Positions 8,961 through 16,189 of a stretch of DNA of 22,160 nt are shown in pieces; position 1 is the first letter of the stretch; every line of letters starts with the position of its first letter. The notes beneath the pieces are model-generated. The model was not told where the DNA came from. It was given only the letters and a program-made list of their open reading frames with translations, and did no database searches. The position numbers were made by a program, and so were the translations under genes. Source of the stretch: JADDRA01 sp035553895 (GTDB lineage Bacteria; Actinomycetota; Acidimicrobiia; Acidimicrobiales; CADCSY01); assembly GCA_035553895.1 (NCBI GenBank), contig DATMJI010000203.1:1-22160 (forward strand). The letters are read 5' to 3'.

Positions 8961-9022
8961 GGGGGTGGTTGGCGAGGACTCGCCAGGTGGTCCGGCTGCC
9001 GCTCTAGCGGCCAACCACCTCC
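8961..9022. other. Branched inverted-repeat structure between two minus-strand genes
   Basis: GGGGGTGGTTGGC (8961-8973) pairs with GCCAACCACCTCC (9010-9022) with one wobble. On the minus strand the interior offers CCGC-TAGA-GCGG and TGGCGA-GTCC-TCGCCA hairpins, a small cloverleaf-like fold. It begins 7 nt beyond the stop codon of the 9029-9559 gene, so a terminator is the simplest reading. It is about 15 nt too short and lacks a T-loop, so it is not a normal tRNA. Confidence 0.4.
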
Positions 9023-9028
9023 AGGGTC

Positions 9029-9559
9029 CTACAGGGTTTGCTCAGCTGGACCACCTCCTTTCTCTGGTGCTGCCATGGTATCCCCGCCACCACGTCGAGG
9101 GCCATCGTTTTCCGCCACACTGGCTCCATCGGCCGGGCCCAGGGCACCGATGAGCCGCAGGTAGGCCAACTCGCCCTCGAGCACGGCCCGCACCTGCTCC
9201 GGGGTGTAGTCCCGGCCGTCGGTTCCGGCCCGGCTCAGGATGCGCTCGATGGCCTCCGACTCCCCCACCACCGAGAAGGGCGACGGGGGCAGGTCGGTGT
9301 CGGCTCTGTCGTTGCCGGCGGCTGCGCCGACCTGCTGGAGGTGCTCGAGGTTCCAGGCCAGCATGCGGGCGACGTCGGCGTGGCTGAGCACGGCCGACAC
9401 CTCGAAGGGCAGTTCGTCGGCGACCCAGGCGACGGCCTCGTCGAGATCGAAGACGGGCCGGGGCGCCTGGGCGGCCAGGCGCTGGGACTCGCGCCCGACG
9501 GCGACGGCGGCGATCACGAACACCAGCGCCAGGCCCAGGGCGGCGAAGACCAGGAGCAT
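9029..9559 (-). CDS. Membrane-anchored protein of unknown function
   Basis: 176 aa. I do not recognise the family. Residues 1-22 form one hydrophobic segment (LLVFAALGLALVFVIAAVAVG) followed by RESQR. This fits a signal anchor with the rest of the protein either outside or inside the membrane; the Arg after the helix favours a cytoplasmic C-terminus. The soluble part is acidic and probably helical, with AVAWVADELPFEVSAVLSHADVARMLAWNLEHLQQ and YTPEQVRAVLEGELAYLRLIGAL. The tail is Gly/Pro-rich. There are no cysteines and no catalytic motif. ATG 9559 is chosen because the hydrophobic helix starts immediately. The gene is divergent from the metallo-hydrolase gene, with a 37-bp spacer that contains a perfect 12-bp palindrome. 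Confidence 0.75.
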   Translation of the reverse strand: MLLVFAALGLALVFVIAAVAVGRESQRLAAQAPRPVFDLDEAVAWVADELPFEVSAVLSHADVARMLAWNLEHLQQVGAAAGNDRADTDLPPSPFSVVGESEAIERILSRAGTDGRDYTPEQVRAVLEGELAYLRLIGALGPADGASVAENDGPRRGGGDTMAAPEKGGGPAEQTL

Positions 9560-9560
9560 C

Positions 9561-9572
9561 GGCTGGCCAGCC
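9561..9572. promoter_or_regulatory. 12-bp palindrome in a divergent spacer, possible operator
   Basis: GGCTGGCCAGCC is a perfect dyad in the 37-bp spacer between the minus-strand membrane-protein gene (start 9559) and the plus-strand hydrolase gene (start 9597). It could be bound by a regulator of both genes. A chance palindrome is possible in DNA this GC-rich. Confidence 0.3.
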
Positions 9573-9596
9573 TACCGACCGCTACCCTCGCCCCCG

Positions 9597-10205
9597 ATGG
9601 AGACGCTGGCCTACCGGGACGACCGGGCCGAGGTCCACCAGCGGGTGCTCGGGCGCCTCGACACCAACGTCTACGTCCTGCGCTGCCGGCGGAGCGGGGA
9701 GGCGGTGATGATCGACGCCGCCGACGAGGCCGAGCTCCTGGCCGGCGACTGCCGCACCCTGGGCGTCACCCGGATCCTGTTGACCCACGGCCATGGCGAC
9801 CACGTCCAGGCCGTGCCCGGGCTGCGGGCGGCCGGCTACCCGGTGCTCATCGGTCCCGGCGACACCACCATGGTGGCCGGCCACGACGGGACGCTGGAGC
9901 ACGGGTCCGCCATCGCCGTGGGCGAGTTGTCCCTACGGGTGCTGGCCACCCCGGGCCACACCCCCGGGTCGACGTGCTTGCACCTGGAAGGCGCACCCCT
10001 GGTCTTCGCCGGAGACACCCTCTTCCCCGGCGGGCCGGGGGCCACCGGCGGCGATCCCGAGCGCTTCGCCACCATCCTCGCCGGCATCGAGGCCCACCTC
10101 TTCTCCCTGGCGCCCGACACGCTGGTGCTGCCCGGCCACGGCCTGCCCACCACCGTCGGCGACGAGGCGCCCCACCTCGAGGAGTGGCGGGCCCGGGGCT
10201 GGTGA
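9597..10205 (+). CDS. Metallo-beta-lactamase-fold hydrolase (glyoxalase II-like)
   Basis: 202-aa cytoplasmic metallo-hydrolase. The binuclear metal site is complete: HGHGDH at residues 64-69, H121 in TPGHTPGS, D140 in FAGDTLF and H181 in LPGHG. This pattern and the length match the hydroxyacylglutathione-hydrolase-like/YcbL group. Substrates in that group are thioesters or lactone-like compounds. As actinobacteria generally use mycothiol rather than glutathione, a mycothiol or generic thioester role is plausible but inferred. ATG 9597 begins METLAYRDDRAEVHQRVLGRLDTNVYVL, giving the first strand at the correct distance. A TACCCT hexamer about 9 nt upstream could be the -10 of a leaderless transcript. 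Convergent with the CHRD gene. Confidence 0.9.
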   Translation: METLAYRDDRAEVHQRVLGRLDTNVYVLRCRRSGEAVMIDAADEAELLAGDCRTLGVTRILLTHGHGDHVQAVPGLRAAGYPVLIGPGDTTMVAGHDGTLEHGSAIAVGELSLRVLATPGHTPGSTCLHLEGAPLVFAGDTLFPGGPGATGGDPERFATILAGIEAHLFSLAPDTLVLPGHGLPTTVGDEAPHLEEWRARGW

Positions 10206-10234
10206 CGCCGGCGCCGCGGGAGCGGGGCCGGCGT
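10205..10234. terminator. Candidate bidirectional terminator
   Basis: ACGCCGGC/GCCGGCGT perfect 8-bp stem with a 14-nt loop, filling the 33-bp convergent spacer between the metallo-hydrolase and CHRD genes. There is no T-run. Confidence 0.6.
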
Positions 10235-10238
10235 GGTG

Positions 10239-10745
10239 TCAGCCCTGGAGCTGGCCCCGCAGCGCGCCGTCGGGGAACTCGGCGTTGTGCACGTTGATGT
10301 AGAACCCGGCCGGGTTCTCGGCCATGCGGGTAATGAGCTCGCCCTGGCCCTCGATGCAGTCGTCGAGGGACCCTTCGACCGGTGTCTCCAGGGGCAGCAC
10401 CACCGGGCCCGCCTCGCTGGCCCCACCCTCGTGGATGTGGGCGGCCGTGGGCGTGTCGATGCCGTCGATGCCGACGAAGTCGTAGCAGATGGACCCATCG
10501 GACTCGAGGAAGACGTTGGCCACTCCCGACCCGTCCTCGTCGCCCGGTCCCGGGATCTCGTCGGCCCCGGTGAGCTGGAGGGGGCCGTAGCTGGCCTGCG
10601 GGCTGGCCAGGGCGGCGGCACCCGTCGTGGTGGTGGCGCCGGCACCGTCGGGGACCTCCAGGGCCGGATCCTGGTCGGCCCCGCAGGCGGCCAGGATCAG
10701 GGCGCTCAGGGACAGGGAGGAGATCGCCATTCGTCGCGTTCGCAC
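10239..10745 (-). CDS. CHRD-domain lipoprotein
   Basis: 168-aa exported lipoprotein. An N-terminal MRTRR charge cluster, a hydrophobic stretch and the lipobox LILAAC predict signal peptidase II cleavage before the cysteine at about residue 21. A Thr/Ala-rich spacer (PDGAGATTTTGAAA) follows. The rest is a CHRD domain: LTGADEIPGPGDEDGSGVANV, SICYDFVGIDGI, AAHIHEGGASEAGPVVLPL, then PAGFYINVHNAEFPDGALRGQL, the usual terminal signature. CHRD domains occur in chordin and many bacterial secreted proteins; their molecular role in bacteria is not established. An alternative start is the second Met at 10730. The gene is divergent from sufC across a 154-bp spacer holding a long palindrome. Confidence 0.92.
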   Translation of the reverse strand: MRTRRMAISSLSLSALILAACGADQDPALEVPDGAGATTTTGAAALASPQASYGPLQLTGADEIPGPGDEDGSGVANVFLESDGSICYDFVGIDGIDTPTAAHIHEGGASEAGPVVLPLETPVEGSLDDCIEGQGELITRMAENPAGFYINVHNAEFPDGALRGQLQG

Positions 10746-10775
10746 CCCGCCGAGCCTAGACGGCTCCCACCACCT

Positions 10776-10827
10776 CGTTCTCGGCGCGTTTCGCCCCCCA
10801 TTCCGGGGCCAAAACGCGCCGAGAACG
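10776..10827. repeat. Long palindrome in the CHRD-sufC divergent spacer
   Basis: Perfect 16-bp arms CGTTCTCGGCGCGTTT (10776-10791) and AAACGCGCCGAGAACG (10812-10827). An inner GCCCC/GGGGC stem and a 7-nt loop complete it. Both flanking genes are transcribed away from it, so it is not a terminator for either. It may be a regulatory dyad or a dispersed palindromic repeat. Confidence 0.85.
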
Positions 10828-10884
10828 CCGACGCCCGGGGCGCGAGCCCCGAAACCGGGGGCCTTTCCCCTATGGCGGTAGTGC

Positions 10885-10890
10885 TAATAC
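10885..10890 (+). promoter_or_regulatory. Candidate -10 element of the sufCSU unit
   Basis: TAATAC with an upstream TG (TGCTAATAC) forms an extended -10. Transcription would start about 10897, only a few bases before the GTG at 10900, suggesting a leaderless mRNA. No convincing -35 is seen. Confidence 0.45.
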
Positions 10891-10899
10891 ACTGGGGCC

Positions 10900-11666
<767 letters not shown>

Positions 11667-11679
<13 letters not shown>

Positions 11680-12923
11680 GCGCTCTCGACGGCCCCGTCC
11701 TCGACGTGGCCCAGGTGCGGTCCGATTTCCCCATCTTTCGCTGCCCCCGCAGCGGCCCCCTAGTCTACCTCGACTCGGCGGCGTCCTCCCAGAAGCCCGC
11801 TGCGGTGATCGAGGCCATGGACGCCTACTACCGCACCACCCACGCCAACGTCCACCGGGGCGTCTACGCCATGGCCGAGGAGGCCACCGCCCGCTTCGAG
11901 GCGTCCCGGGCGGCCGTGGCCGGCTTCCTCGGTGCGGCGTCGCCGGCCGAGATCGTCTTCACCAAGAACGCCACCGAATCGCTCAACCTGGTGGCCCAGT
12001 CGTGGGGCCGGGCCAACCTCGGCCCCGGCGACGTGGTGGTGCTCACCGAGATGGAGCACCACGCCAACCTGGTGCCCTGGCTGATGCTGGCCGACCAGCT
12101 CGGCATCGAATTGCGCTACCTGGGCATCACCGGCGACGGGCTGCTCGACCTCTCCGACCTCGAGGCCACCCTCGACGGCGCCCGCCTGGTCAGCCTCACC
12201 GCCATGTCCAACGTCCTCGGCACCCTGCCGCCGGTGCGCTCGGTGGCCGACGCCGCCCACGCCGCCGGGGCCGTGGTGGTGGTCGACGCCAGCCAGTACG
12301 TGCCCCACCTGGCTACCGACGTCGCCGCCCTCGGGGCCGACTTCGTGGCCTGCACCGGTCACAAGATGCTGGGTCCCACCGGGGTGGGCGTGCTGTGGGG
12401 CCGGGCCGAGCTCCTCGACGCCATGCCCCCCTTCCTCGGCGGCGGCGAGATGATCCGCGACGTGCGCCTCGACGGCTTCTCCTGCAACGAGCTGCCGTGG
12501 AAGTTCGAGGCCGGCACGCCACCCATCGCCGAGGCCATCGGGCTGGGGGCGGCCGTGGCCGAGCTCGAGCGCTACGGCATGGAGGCCATCCGCGCCCATG
12601 AGGTGGCCCTCACCGGCTACGCCCTGCGCACCCTCGCCGAGCGCTACGGCGACGACCTGGTGGTCCACGGTCCCCCTGATCCGACGCAGCGGGGCGGCGT
12701 GATCTCCTTCGCCTTCCGCGACATCCACCCCCACGACATCTCCCAGGTCCTCGACCAGGCCGGGGTGTGCGTGCGGGCCGGCCACCACTGTGCCAAGCCG
12801 CTGATGCGCCGCCTGGGGGTGGGGGCGACGGCCCGGGCCTCGTTCTATCTCTACAACGACGAGTCCGACGTCGATGCCCTGGCCGACGCCCTCGACTCGT
12901 GCTCCGACCTGTTCTGCCTCTAG
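11667..12923 (+). CDS. sufS: Cysteine desulfurase SufS
   Basis: PLP-dependent group II cysteine desulfurase that takes sulfur from L-cysteine as a persulfide for SufU. It is 418 aa from GTG 11667 and all core motifs are present. YLDSAASSQKP and HRGVYAMAEEAT form the N-terminal part, TEMEHHANLVPW stacks on PLP, and VVDASQYVPH supplies the Asp/Gln pair. K233 in CTGHKMLGPTG forms the Schiff base, and C375 in RAGHHCAKPLM is the persulfide cysteine. GTG 11667 overlaps sufC by 13 nt and follows AGGAGG by 10 nt. GTG 11706 is a possible alternative with no ribosome-binding site. sufU starts 15 nt after the stop, so sufC-S-U form one transcript. Confidence 0.96.
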
Positions 12924-12938
12924 ACACCAGGGGGACCC

Positions 12939-13409
12939 ATGGCCGGACTCGAAGACCTGTACCGGGAGATCATCCTCGACCACTACCGCAACCCGCGGAA
13001 CCGGGGTGAGCTGGCGTGCCCGCCCGCCCGGCGGGCCGAGGGGTTCAACCCGTTGTGCGGCGACGAGATCGTGGTCTACCTCCAACTCGACGACGGCAAG
13101 GTGAGCGACGTCAAGATCGGCGGCCAGGGCTGCTCGATCAGCCAGTCGTCGGCCTCGATGATGTCCCAAGCAGTGATCGGCCGCAGTGTCGACGAGATCC
13201 GTGCCCTCAACACCGCCTTCAAGGCCCTGATGACCATCCACGAGTCGCGCCTGGAGGGCGACGAGGGCGACGGCAGCGGGACCGACACGCCCGTACCCGA
13301 CCCCGAGGTGCGGCTGGGTGAGCTGGCCGCCCTGCAAGGGGTGGTGAAGTTCCCCGTGCGGATCAAGTGCGCCACGCTGGCGTGGAACACCCTGGCCGAG
13401 GCCCTCTAG
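12939..13409 (+). CDS. sufU: Zinc-dependent sulfurtransferase SufU
   Basis: IscU-like protein that accepts persulfide sulfur from SufS by zinc-ligand exchange and passes it to SufBCD; it is the partner that replaces SufE in Firmicutes and Actinobacteria. It is 156 aa. The zinc ligands are C40 and D42 in NPLCGDE, C65 in GQGCSISQSSASMM, and C144 in KFPVRIKCATLAW, the same arrangement as Bacillus SufU. A stretch of about 18 acidic/Gly residues (around 105-125) is the SufU-specific insertion, here somewhat longer than in Bacillus. The ATG follows AGGGGGA by about 4 nt. The NYN gene begins 10 nt after the stop, so transcription probably continues. Confidence 0.95.
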   Translation: MAGLEDLYREIILDHYRNPRNRGELACPPARRAEGFNPLCGDEIVVYLQLDDGKVSDVKIGGQGCSISQSSASMMSQAVIGRSVDEIRALNTAFKALMTIHESRLEGDEGDGSGTDTPVPDPEVRLGELAALQGVVKFPVRIKCATLAWNTLAEAL

Positions 13410-13419
13410 GGCCAGCGGC

Positions 13420-13797
13420 ATGGCGGCCCGGAGGCGATGGCTGGTCGACGGGTCCAACGTCGTCGGCTCCCGGCCCGACGGCTGGTGGCGGGACCGCCCC
13501 GCAGCGTTCGCCCGGCTGGCCGACGAGCTCGGTGAGCTGGCCGAGCGCTCCGGCGACGAGGTCACCGTCGTCTTCGACGGACGGCGCACCGGGGCGCCGG
13601 GCACCACGGTCGAGGTGATCTACGCCGCCTCGGCCGACGATCGCATGGTCGAGCTGGTCACCGCCGAGGACGACCCCGGGTCCGTCACCGCCGTTACCTC
13701 CGACCGGGTGCTGGCCGGACGCCTGCGCCAGGCCGGTGCCGGAGCCGTGGTGGGGTCGGGGACCTTCCGCCGCCTGCTCGACCCCGACCCTGGGTGA
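13420..13797 (+). CDS. Small NYN (YacP-like) domain protein, putative RNase
   Basis: 125 aa, essentially one NYN/PIN-like nuclease domain. Acidic positions expected at the metal site are visible: D10 in WLVDGSNVVGS, D53 in VVFDGRR, D73-D74 in ASADDRMVEL and D95 in VTSDRVLAGR. The GSNVVGS.PDGWW start is typical of the YacP-like group. Members are thought to process RNA; no substrate is known for this type. It lies 10 nt after sufU and overlaps the next gene by 4 nt (GTGA), so it is probably co-transcribed with the suf genes. A functional link to Fe-S assembly is not established. Confidence 0.85.
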   Translation: MAARRRWLVDGSNVVGSRPDGWWRDRPAAFARLADELGELAERSGDEVTVVFDGRRTGAPGTTVEVIYAASADDRMVELVTAEDDPGSVTAVTSDRVLAGRLRQAGAGAVVGSGTFRRLLDPDPG

Positions 13798-14444
13798 GCG
13801 CCGTGGAGACCATCGGTACCGTGCGGTCGGTCAACGTGGGCCGGCCCCGGACCGTCGAGCACCGGGGGCGACCAGCCACCACCGGGATCTGGAAGGAACC
13901 GGTGCCCGGCCCGGTGGTCGTCGAGGGAGTCAACCTGGCCGGCGACGACCAGGCCGACCGCCGCGTCCACGGAGGGCCCGACAAGGCGGTCTACGCCTAC
14001 GCCGGGGAGGACTACGCCTATTGGTCCGCCGAGCTGGGGCGGGCGCTCGCTCCCGGGACCTTCGGGGAGAACCTCACCCTCGCCGGTGTCGATCTCACCG
14101 GTGCCGTCGTGGGCGACCGGTGGCTGGTGGGCACCGCCGTACTCGAGGTGTGCCAACCCCGGACGCCGTGCTGGAAGCTGGGGCTGCGCATGGGGAACGA
14201 CAAGTTTCCGGCTCGTTTCAACCAGGCGGGACGGCCGGGGGCCTACCTGCGGATCGCCCGCCCGGGGGAGGTGAGCCCCGGTGACGAGGTCGTGCACTTC
14301 CACCGGCCCGAGCACGGGATCACCGTCGGCCAGGTGGCCCGGGCCCGCCTCGATCCCACGCTCGCCCCGGCACTGCTCGACGCCCCCGAACTCCCTTCGT
14401 CGGTGCTGGCCTGGGCGGCCCACCAGGTCCGACCCGAAGGCTGA
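13794..14444 (+). CDS. MOSC-domain protein (YiiM-like)
   Basis: 216-aa single-domain MOSC protein, the fold found at the C-terminus of molybdenum cofactor sulfurases. The YiiM-type layout is clear: SVNVGRPRTVEHRG, HGGPDKAVYAYAGEDYAYW, FGENLTLAGVDL, and the conserved cysteine C120 in CQPRTPCWKLG followed by FNQAGRPGAYLRI. Relatives such as YiiM and YcbX use molybdenum cofactor to reduce N-hydroxylated compounds. A similar oxidoreductase role is inferred. GTG 13794 overlaps the NYN stop by 4 nt; GTG 13803 is an alternative. Because MOSC proteins act with molybdenum cofactor and Fe-S reductases, position at the end of a suf unit is suggestive but not proof of a link. Confidence 0.9.
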   Translation: MSAVETIGTVRSVNVGRPRTVEHRGRPATTGIWKEPVPGPVVVEGVNLAGDDQADRRVHGGPDKAVYAYAGEDYAYWSAELGRALAPGTFGENLTLAGVDLTGAVVGDRWLVGTAVLEVCQPRTPCWKLGLRMGNDKFPARFNQAGRPGAYLRIARPGEVSPGDEVVHFHRPEHGITVGQVARARLDPTLAPALLDAPELPSSVLAWAAHQVRPEG

Positions 14445-14445
14445 A

Positions 14446-14491
14446 CCGGCACCGCAAAGGGACGGGAGGCGTCGGTCAGGGCGAGTGCCGG
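14446..14491. terminator. Candidate bidirectional terminator
   Basis: CCGGCAC (14446-14452) and GTGCCGG (14485-14491) form a 7-bp inverted repeat in the 54-bp spacer between the convergent MOSC and membrane-protein genes. The loop is long (32 nt), so the call is weak. Confidence 0.35.
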
Positions 14492-14498
14492 ACTCGAC

Positions 14499-15074
14499 TC
14501 AGCGGCTGGCGCCCACCGGCGTGCGGACCTCGGGCCGAGCCGCCGGACGCTCCGACCGGGCCGGCCCCGGTGCCGGATCGCTCGACGGGCGACCGGCCTG
14601 GATGAGCTCCAGAACACCCCACGAGACCAGGACGCCCACCAGCGTCCAGCCTGCGCTCCACGGGGTGTCCACGGTGGCGATCAGTCCCACGATGAGCAGG
14701 AAGGTCCCGGCGCCACGGGCCGCCAGCGGGTGGAAGAACGACGATGCCAGCAAGGCGGCACCGAGCAACGGGTAGACGATGGTGTGCTCGCCGGGAACGC
14801 CCGGCTCCCCGATGCCGTTCTGGTACAGGGTGATCCCGCCACCGACGGCCAGGGCCGCCAGGCCGGGGCCCATGAACCGCTCGCTGCTGCCGTCGACCAA
14901 CCAGGCACCCGTTGCGATGGCGCCCAGCAGGGCCAGGGTCTGGAACAGCGGCCAATCCGCCAGGGTGGTGACAGCACATGCTCCGGCGCCCAACAGCAGC
15001 ACACCGGCTGCCGCCGATCGACGAGCTCGGGTCGGGGTTCCGAGTGTCCTCGTGGTCATCTCGGACAGGTTCAT
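14499..15074 (-). CDS. Small integral membrane protein of unknown function
   Basis: 191 aa from ATG 15074. Five to six hydrophobic segments cover most of the protein: AAAGVLLLGAGACAVTTLA, TLALLGAIATGAWLV, GPGLAALAVGGGITLY, VYPLLGAALLASSFF, AGTFLLIVGLIATV and WTLVGVLVSWGVLELI. The C-terminal 30 residues are Pro/Arg/Ser-rich and likely cytoplasmic. No catalytic motif is seen and I do not recognise the family. ATG 15074 is preferred over a TTG 6 nt upstream; GAGAGGAG lies 10 nt before it, and a later ATG at 15059 is possible. The upstream region has a promoter-like pair overlapped by two perfect dyads, so this gene is probably controlled on its own rather than with the suf genes upstream. Confidence 0.75.
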   Translation of the reverse strand: MNLSEMTTRTLGTPTRARRSAAAGVLLLGAGACAVTTLADWPLFQTLALLGAIATGAWLVDGSSERFMGPGLAALAVGGGITLYQNGIGEPGVPGEHTIVYPLLGAALLASSFFHPLAARGAGTFLLIVGLIATVDTPWSAGWTLVGVLVSWGVLELIQAGRPSSDPAPGPARSERPAARPEVRTPVGASR

Positions 15075-15092
15075 GAGCAACGAACTCCTCTC

Positions 15093-15117
15093 GTCAGGTG
15101 GTTCTCCTACACCTGAC
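15093..15117. promoter_or_regulatory. Perfect dyad GTCAGGTG-N9-CACCTGAC, candidate operator
   Basis: 8-bp arms separated by 9 bp (15093-15100 and 15110-15117) lie just downstream of a CATAGT -10-like hexamer (15121-15116, minus strand). They cover the expected transcription start of the membrane-protein gene. The layout suits a dimeric repressor. Confidence 0.45.
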
Positions 15118-15138
15118 TATGTGCCCCGAACCAGTACC

Positions 15139-15153
15139 GCGTAAACGTTACGC
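15139..15153. promoter_or_regulatory. Perfect dyad GCGTAAACGTTACGC overlapping a candidate -35
   Basis: 6-bp arms GCGTAA/TTACGC around ACG. On the minus strand TTTACG (15145-15140) would be a -35, 18 bp from CATAGT. The dyad begins 5 bp after the pterin-dehydratase stop codon. Its low GC content stands out in this window. Confidence 0.45.
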
Positions 15154-15158
15154 TCGAC

Positions 15159-15449
15159 CTACGGCGCCCGCTCCTCCGCTGCCGAAGCCAGCTCGAAGCA
15201 GCGGTGGGTGATCCCGTCGCTGTGGTGGTCGAAGATGTCGAAGCGCACCGTGTTCCAGGCGTTGCACCAGTCGGGGTGGTGGTTGAGCTTCTCGGCCACC
15301 AGCGCCACCCGGGTCATGAACCCGAAGGCGGCGTTGAAGTCGCTAAAGGTGAACTCCTTGTGGAGCCGTCCCTCCTCGATCGTCCAGCCCTCCAGAGCGC
15401 CCAGCCGCTCCTGGATCTCGTCGTCACTCAGCACGTCGCTCACCGTCAC
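15159..15449 (-). CDS. Pterin-4a-carbinolamine dehydratase
   Basis: 96-aa enzyme of the PCD/DCoH family, which dehydrates 4a-hydroxy-tetrahydrobiopterin to recycle the pterin cofactor. The active-site histidines are present: H57 and H58 in EKLNHHPDW and H75 in IFDHHSDGIT. NAWNTVRFDI and FELASAAEE complete the domain. The GTG start at 15449 overlaps the stop of sufC by 4 nt (GTGA), so it is translated together with the SUF genes. No aromatic amino acid hydroxylase is in the window. Some bacterial PCD-like proteins work outside pterin recycling, for example in carboxysome or molybdopterin contexts, so the role in a SUF operon is open. Confidence 0.93.
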   Translation of the reverse strand: MTVSDVLSDDEIQERLGALEGWTIEEGRLHKEFTFSDFNAAFGFMTRVALVAEKLNHHPDWCNAWNTVRFDIFDHHSDGITHRCFELASAAEERAP

Positions 15450-16189
15450 CCCTTCCCCTCGTCGCCAGTGAAGCCGGCGTAGCCCGTCGCCTCCAGCTCG
15501 TCGGCCAACTCGGGCCCGCCCGTCGCCACCACCCTGCCCCGGGACAGGACGTGGATCACGTCGGGACGCAGTTCACTCAAAAGCCGCCGGTAGTGGGTGA
15601 TGGCCAGCACCCCCAGCCCGCGTTCCTCGGTCTCCGCCTCCACCCGCCGGGCCACCTTGCGCAAGGCGTCGATGTCGAGCCCGGAGTCGACCTCGTCGAG
15701 GATGGCGATAGCGGGCTGCAGGACGCCGAGTTGCAGCGTCTCGTTGCGCTTCTTCTCCCCCCCCGACAGGTCGACGTTGAGGGGGCGGGAGAGGAACCGC
15801 TCGTCGAAGCCGATGCGCTGGGCCTCGACCCGCATGCGCTCGCCCACGTCGGCCCCGCCGCGCCCGACCGCCACCAGTGCCTCTTCGAGCATGTCGGCCA
15901 GGGCCACGCCGGGCACCTCCGTCGGGTACTGCATGGCGGCGAAGAGCCCGGCCGCTGCCCGCTGCCAGGGCGCCATGGCCAACAGGTCGACGCCGTCGAG
16001 GGTGACCCGGCCGCCGAGCACCTCGTAGCCGGGCCGGCCCATGACCACGTGGGCCAGGGTCGACTTGCCCGAGCCGTTGGGCCCCATGACGGCGTGCACC
16101 TCACCGCTGCGCACGCGGAGATCGACGCCCCGCAGGATCTCCTTGCCGTTCACGGCCGCTCGCAGGCCGCTGATCTCCAGCTCAGCCAT
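15446..16189 (-). CDS. sufC: Fe-S assembly ATPase SufC (second paralogue, with SufB/SufD)
   Basis: 247-aa SUF ABC ATPase. Walker A is GPNGSGKST at 36-44, the Q-loop is in MQYPTEVPG, the signature is LSGGEKKRNE, and Walker B is IAILDEVDSGLDIDAL. The switch histidine is in ITHYRR. Its place in the sufB-sufD transcription unit makes it the more likely ATPase of the SufBCD complex in this organism. It differs from the other SufC (10900-11679) in lacking the N-terminal extension and in having DEVDSG where the other has DETDSG. It starts inside the Rieske gene (8-nt overlap) and ends inside the dehydratase start, so translation is coupled on both sides. Confidence 0.96.
   Translation of the reverse strand: MAELEISGLRAAVNGKEILRGVDLRVRSGEVHAVMGPNGSGKSTLAHVVMGRPGYEVLGGRVTLDGVDLLAMAPWQRAAAGLFAAMQYPTEVPGVALADMLEEALVAVGRGGADVGERMRVEAQRIGFDERFLSRPLNVDLSGGEKKRNETLQLGVLQPAIAILDEVDSGLDIDALRKVARRVEAETEERGLGVLAITHYRRLLSELRPDVIHVLSRGRVVATGGPELADELEATGYAGFTGDEGKG

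Noticed and set aside
8964..9019. tRNA gene on the minus strand
   Set aside because: There is a 7-bp acceptor-like stem, but the total is about 56 nt with no TTCGA-type loop and no proper anticodon stem.
13918..13952. 8-bp inverted repeat GGTCGTCG/CGACGACC in the MOSC gene
   Set aside because: Arms of this length with a 19-nt loop are expected by chance several times in a window this GC-rich, and the coding sequence looks normal.
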